From Brevibacterium sp. p3-SID960 (GTDB lineage: Bacteria > Actinomycetota > Actinomycetes > Actinomycetales > Brevibacteriaceae): a stretch of DNA of 43,586 bases. Made by a program: the position numbers and the translations under genes. How positions within the stretch are numbered: the stretch's first letter is position 1; each line of letters opens with the position of its first letter. Shown piece after piece: positions 41,202-43,586 of this stretch. Below the pieces are notes generated by a model, which was not told the origin of the DNA, made no database searches, and worked only from the letters and a program-made list of their open reading frames with translations. The stretch is from NCBI RefSeq assembly GCF_025144725.1, contig NZ_JALXKS010000023.1:1-43586 (forward strand), written 5' to 3'.

Positions 41202-43240
41202 TTCTGCTCTCCATCGCCCTCGGGGCCGGGGTAGCCGGGCCAGCCGGAGCCCGGCTCGTAGCCTTTCGGGTAGCACTTGCCCTCGGTGTCTTCGATCCCC
41301 TCGGCGGGGGCGCCCGTCTCCTCCGGCTCAGGTTCCTCAGTCTCGACCGTGTCGGTGCCGGTCGCCTCTTCCTGCTGGCTCTTGGCCTTCGGATTGATCT
41401 GCTCGTCGACCCAGGTGCGCAACGCCTCATAATCGGGGTTGAATGTGCTGGTGACATCGTTGTTGATCTGCGCAGACTTCACCTCGGTGCCCTGCATGAG
41501 CGCGGCGAGCTCGACGAAGGCGTTGAGCTCGCGCTGCGGGATGTCAGTGGCGACATTGCGCTCAGCCGAGCCGGCGAGCTTCGGGTAGGCCAGCGCGATT
41601 TCGCGCGGATTCACCTGGTCGAGGGTGGTCTTGAGCATCCGCTGCTGCCGGCACATGCGATCGTAGTTGTCTGCGCCCTCACGAGAGCGGACGTACCACA
41701 GCGCCTTCTTGCCCGTCAGCACCTGCTCGCCGGGGTCGATCCAGCCGAACACGCGGTTCTTGACACCGGTGTTCATGTTCGTGCCGCCGCCCATCGGGAT
41801 CGGGCGTTCGACGTCGATCTTCACGCCGCCGATCGCGTCGACGACATCTTCGAAGCCCTGCATGTCGACCGAGGCCCAGTTGTCCATCGTGAGCCCGAGT
41901 GATCCCTCGACCGCCTGCATGGTGGCGTACATGCCGAGCTCCATGTCGCCGGGATCGCCGACCGCCTCGGGCTCGGATTCGGCCCACGTCCACACAGCGT
42001 TGATGAGGCTCTCCTCGGAACCGAAGGCGTTGAACCCCTGTGGGAACCGCTCGGCGAGCTTCGACCCCTCCGGGAACTGCGCGAACGCGAGGTTGCGGGG
42101 CACGGAGATGAGGGTTGTCTTGCCCGACCGCGTGTCGATCGAGGCGACGAGCATGGTGTCCGGGCGGGTGCCCTCGCGGCCGTCGCCGTTGTCACGGCCG
42201 ATGAGGAAGACGTTGATGCGCGGCTTGTCCTTCCACAGGTCAGCGGAGTCGAGCACGGGCCCGCCGCCGTCGCCGAAGACCTTGCGCACCGTCTCACCCT
42301 GCACGCGGGAGTAGGCCGCTCCGACGCCCAGCGGCACGCCGGTGAGCACGATGAGGCTCATGACGAGCACCGAGCCGAGCACGCGCTGCGAACGCCGCAG
42401 ACGGGTGCCGCTGCGCAGCATCACATAGGAACGGATGATGACGAACGCCCAGATCAGCGCCCCGATGATGAGCAGGATCGCGATGACGTTGAGGATCGTC
42501 GGGCTGGAGACGACGCGTGCGCCTGCTTTGACCGGGCCGCGGTAGAGCACCCAGATGCCGATCGCGGAGAGACCTGCCACGAACCCGAGGGTGAGGAACC
42601 AGCCGAGCCGCGAATTGCGGCTCTTGATCATGCCGAGGCCGGGGATGAGCGTGCCGAGACTCGTCCAGCCGACGATGCGGGGAAAGACGTCGTTGCGGCG
42701 CGAGTGCCGGGTCGCCTCCGGGGCTCGTTCGGATTCAGCGGTTGCCGCAGCATCCGGGCCCGAGGCGGTCGAGGCAGGCCGACCGCGGCGCCGGGATCGG
42801 CGGGCGCGCTGCTCTGCCGCGCGCGCTTCCTGCCGGGTGAGCGGCACGTCTTCAGAAGACGCTCGGGGAGTGGGCTCGGCGGCGGGGGTGAAGGTGCGGG
42901 GCGGTTCGCGGCGTGGGCTGCTGCTGCGCTTGGCGGCTGCTGCTCCGGCGACAGCACCGGCCCCGGCTGCGACGGCGCCGGAAGCGGCGCGCAGCCCGGT
43001 GAACCGGGGGCCGGCCGAAGCCCGCGCCTGCCTGCTGGCATGACGCGGGGTCGAGTTCTCGAATCCCTCCGGGGCTGGGCGGTTGGCGGGCGGCGTTTGA
43101 TCCTGACGGCGGTCACTGGGGGCCGCTGGCCGGGAGCTGCGCAGGCGGGGGCGGCTGGAGGCTTTGAACGAGGAGTCGTACGAGGATGAGCCGTTCGGCC
43201 CACGGCGTGGTGTGGGGGCACCATTGTCATCGTGGGACAC
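41198..43240 (-). CDS. LytR-CpsA-Psr (LCP) family protein
   Basis: A 680-residue membrane protein of the LCP family, which attaches teichoic acid, arabinogalactan or other glycopolymers to peptidoglycan. The first 185 residues are disordered and rich in Arg, Pro, Ala and Ser. Three or four membrane helices follow (about 195-325: LGWFLTLGFVAGLSAIGIWV, ILNVIAILLIIGALIWAFVI, VLGSVLVMSLIVLTGVPLGV). The LCP catalytic domain (about 345-540) has INVFLIGRDNGDGREGTRPDTMLV, SVPRN, GGVKIDVERPI and ALWYVRSREGADNYDRMCRQQ with the phosphate-binding arginines. The acidic C-terminal tail ends GDGEQN. The start is GTG with AAGGAG seven bases before. Confidence 0.93.
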   Translation of the reverse strand: MSHDDNGAPTPRRGPNGSSSYDSSFKASSRPRLRSSRPAAPSDRRQDQTPPANRPAPEGFENSTPRHASRQARASAGPRFTGLRAASGAVAAGAGAVAGAAAAKRSSSPRREPPRTFTPAAEPTPRASSEDVPLTRQEARAAEQRARRSRRRGRPASTASGPDAAATAESERAPEATRHSRRNDVFPRIVGWTSLGTLIPGLGMIKSRNSRLGWFLTLGFVAGLSAIGIWVLYRGPVKAGARVVSSPTILNVIAILLIIGALIWAFVIIRSYVMLRSGTRLRRSQRVLGSVLVMSLIVLTGVPLGVGAAYSRVQGETVRKVFGDGGGPVLDSADLWKDKPRINVFLIGRDNGDGREGTRPDTMLVASIDTRSGKTTLISVPRNLAFAQFPEGSKLAERFPQGFNAFGSEESLINAVWTWAESEPEAVGDPGDMELGMYATMQAVEGSLGLTMDNWASVDMQGFEDVVDAIGGVKIDVERPIPMGGGTNMNTGVKNRVFGWIDPGEQVLTGKKALWYVRSREGADNYDRMCRQQRMLKTTLDQVNPREIALAYPKLAGSAERNVATDIPQRELNAFVELAALMQGTEVKSAQINNDVTSTFNPDYEALRTWVDEQINPKAKSQQEEATGTDTVETEEPEPEETGAPAEGIEDTEGKCYPKGYEPGSGWPGYPGPEGDGEQN

Positions 43241-43482
43241 TGCTCACTCCTTGGAAAACGGCACGATCGAGGGACGGGTGATCATCACAAGCTCTTAGTG
43301 TACGAGTTCAACCTCCGAGATTCGTGAGCTACGCGTCGGTGCCAGCTTCGCAACGCACATCTGCGCGCCGGCTTCCGGCGTGCGGCTCGGCTTTGCTCGG
43401 GTGCTGGCAGTTCGTTATCATTGGTGAGGTTACGCGCGCCTGCACTCCGGGAGATCCGCCCGATGCGGCGCGCATCGCACCA
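43241..43482. other. Intergenic region between the LCP gene and tRNA-Ser(GCU)
   Basis: 242 bp that must hold the promoters of both flanking genes. TATCAT near 43411-43418 is a weak candidate for the tRNA. No protein gene is supported: the minus-strand frame through this region reads through the tRNA antisense. Confidence 0.4.
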
Positions 43483-43571
43483 GGAGTCGTGGCTGAGCGG
43501 CCGAAAGCACCACCCTGCTAAGGTGGAGTCCCTTGAATTGGGGACCGTGGGTTCAAATCCCACCGGCTCCG
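43483..43571 (+). tRNA. tRNA-Ser (anticodon GCU)
   Basis: An 89-base serine tRNA without encoded CCA. Acceptor GGAGTCG pairs with CGGCTCC (one G-T pair) and the discriminator is G. The anticodon stem CCACC/GGTGG holds loop CTGCTAA with anticodon GCT at 43517-43519. A long variable arm and T-loop TTCAAAT are present. Confidence 0.96.
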
Positions 43572-43586
43572 CGCTTTCCTTCGCAG

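Noticed and set aside
43285..43563. Minus-strand ORF of 92 residues beginning MGFEPTVPNSRDSTLAG
   Set aside because: The start is the antisense of tRNA-Ser(GCU). GFEPT-type peptides are a classic artefact of reading tRNA-Ser in reverse, and there is no ribosome site.

Overview
The window is a high-GC stretch of an actinobacterial chromosome. A mycothiol-dependent maleylpyruvate isomerase, a bacterial proteasome activator, a 13E12/DUF222 HNH protein, three LPRTG-anchored wall proteins, an LCP-family protein and many leaderless gene starts (TANNNT, six bases, then ATG or GTG) all point to Actinomycetota. Brevibacterium or a close relative in Micrococcales is my best guess, from overall gene style only. 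There is no rRNA, prophage, CRISPR array or plasmid gene. Two serine tRNAs are present, near 19.0 kb (UGA) and at the right end (GCU).

Left third (0-18.9 kb). A maleylpyruvate isomerase and a DASS-type anion symporter lie next to two LPRTG surface proteins and a diacylglycerol-kinase-like enzyme, all on the minus strand. serS and a HAD phosphatase form a plus-strand pair. Two tandem META-domain paralogues (a lipoprotein and a soluble form) and a secreted, wall-anchored trypsin-like protease follow. The protease and the two LPRTG proteins share one wall-proximal module with two cysteines. Next come a HAD phosphatase, a small unknown protein coupled to a Bpa-type proteasome activator, a quinone oxidoreductase, threonine deaminase (ilvA), and a large maltokinase-like protein whose catalytic residues are replaced.

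Middle (19-27.5 kb), starting directly after tRNA-Ser(UGA), is a metal and stress region. It holds a CxxC metallochaperone, a P1B-type ATPase with an unusual CPG motif, a methyltransferase overlapping it, and an FNR/FLP-like regulator. A perfect TTGAC-N4-GTCAA palindrome lies upstream of the chaperone, as an E..SR-type FNR regulator would require. A broken SulP transporter follows, then a complete arsenic system (arsC and acr3, divergent from arsR, with two operator repeats). Small VanZ and CsbD genes close the region.

Right third (27.5-43.6 kb). A DUF222/HNH protein, a MaoC/HTD2-like dehydratase and an amidase precede a TetR-regulated efflux unit. That unit is an MMPL transporter with a shortened, degenerate ABC-ATPase domain fused to its C-terminus, overlapping the gene for a YhgE/Pip-type membrane protein. 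Two tandem GATACAC palindromes lie between tetR and the MMPL gene. An intact IS481-family element follows, with terminal inverted repeats, a 6-bp target duplication, and a transposase stop codon supplied by the target. The window ends with an FAD/NAD(P)-binding protein coupled to an LCP-family cell-wall ligase and with tRNA-Ser(GCU).

The points most worth following are the pseudo-NBD MMPL/YhgE exporter, the FLP-like regulator with its operator and CPG-ATPase, the catalytically dead maltokinase homologue, the stop-codon-borrowing IS, and an 18-bp interspersed repeat that lies in frame in linkers of unrelated proteins.
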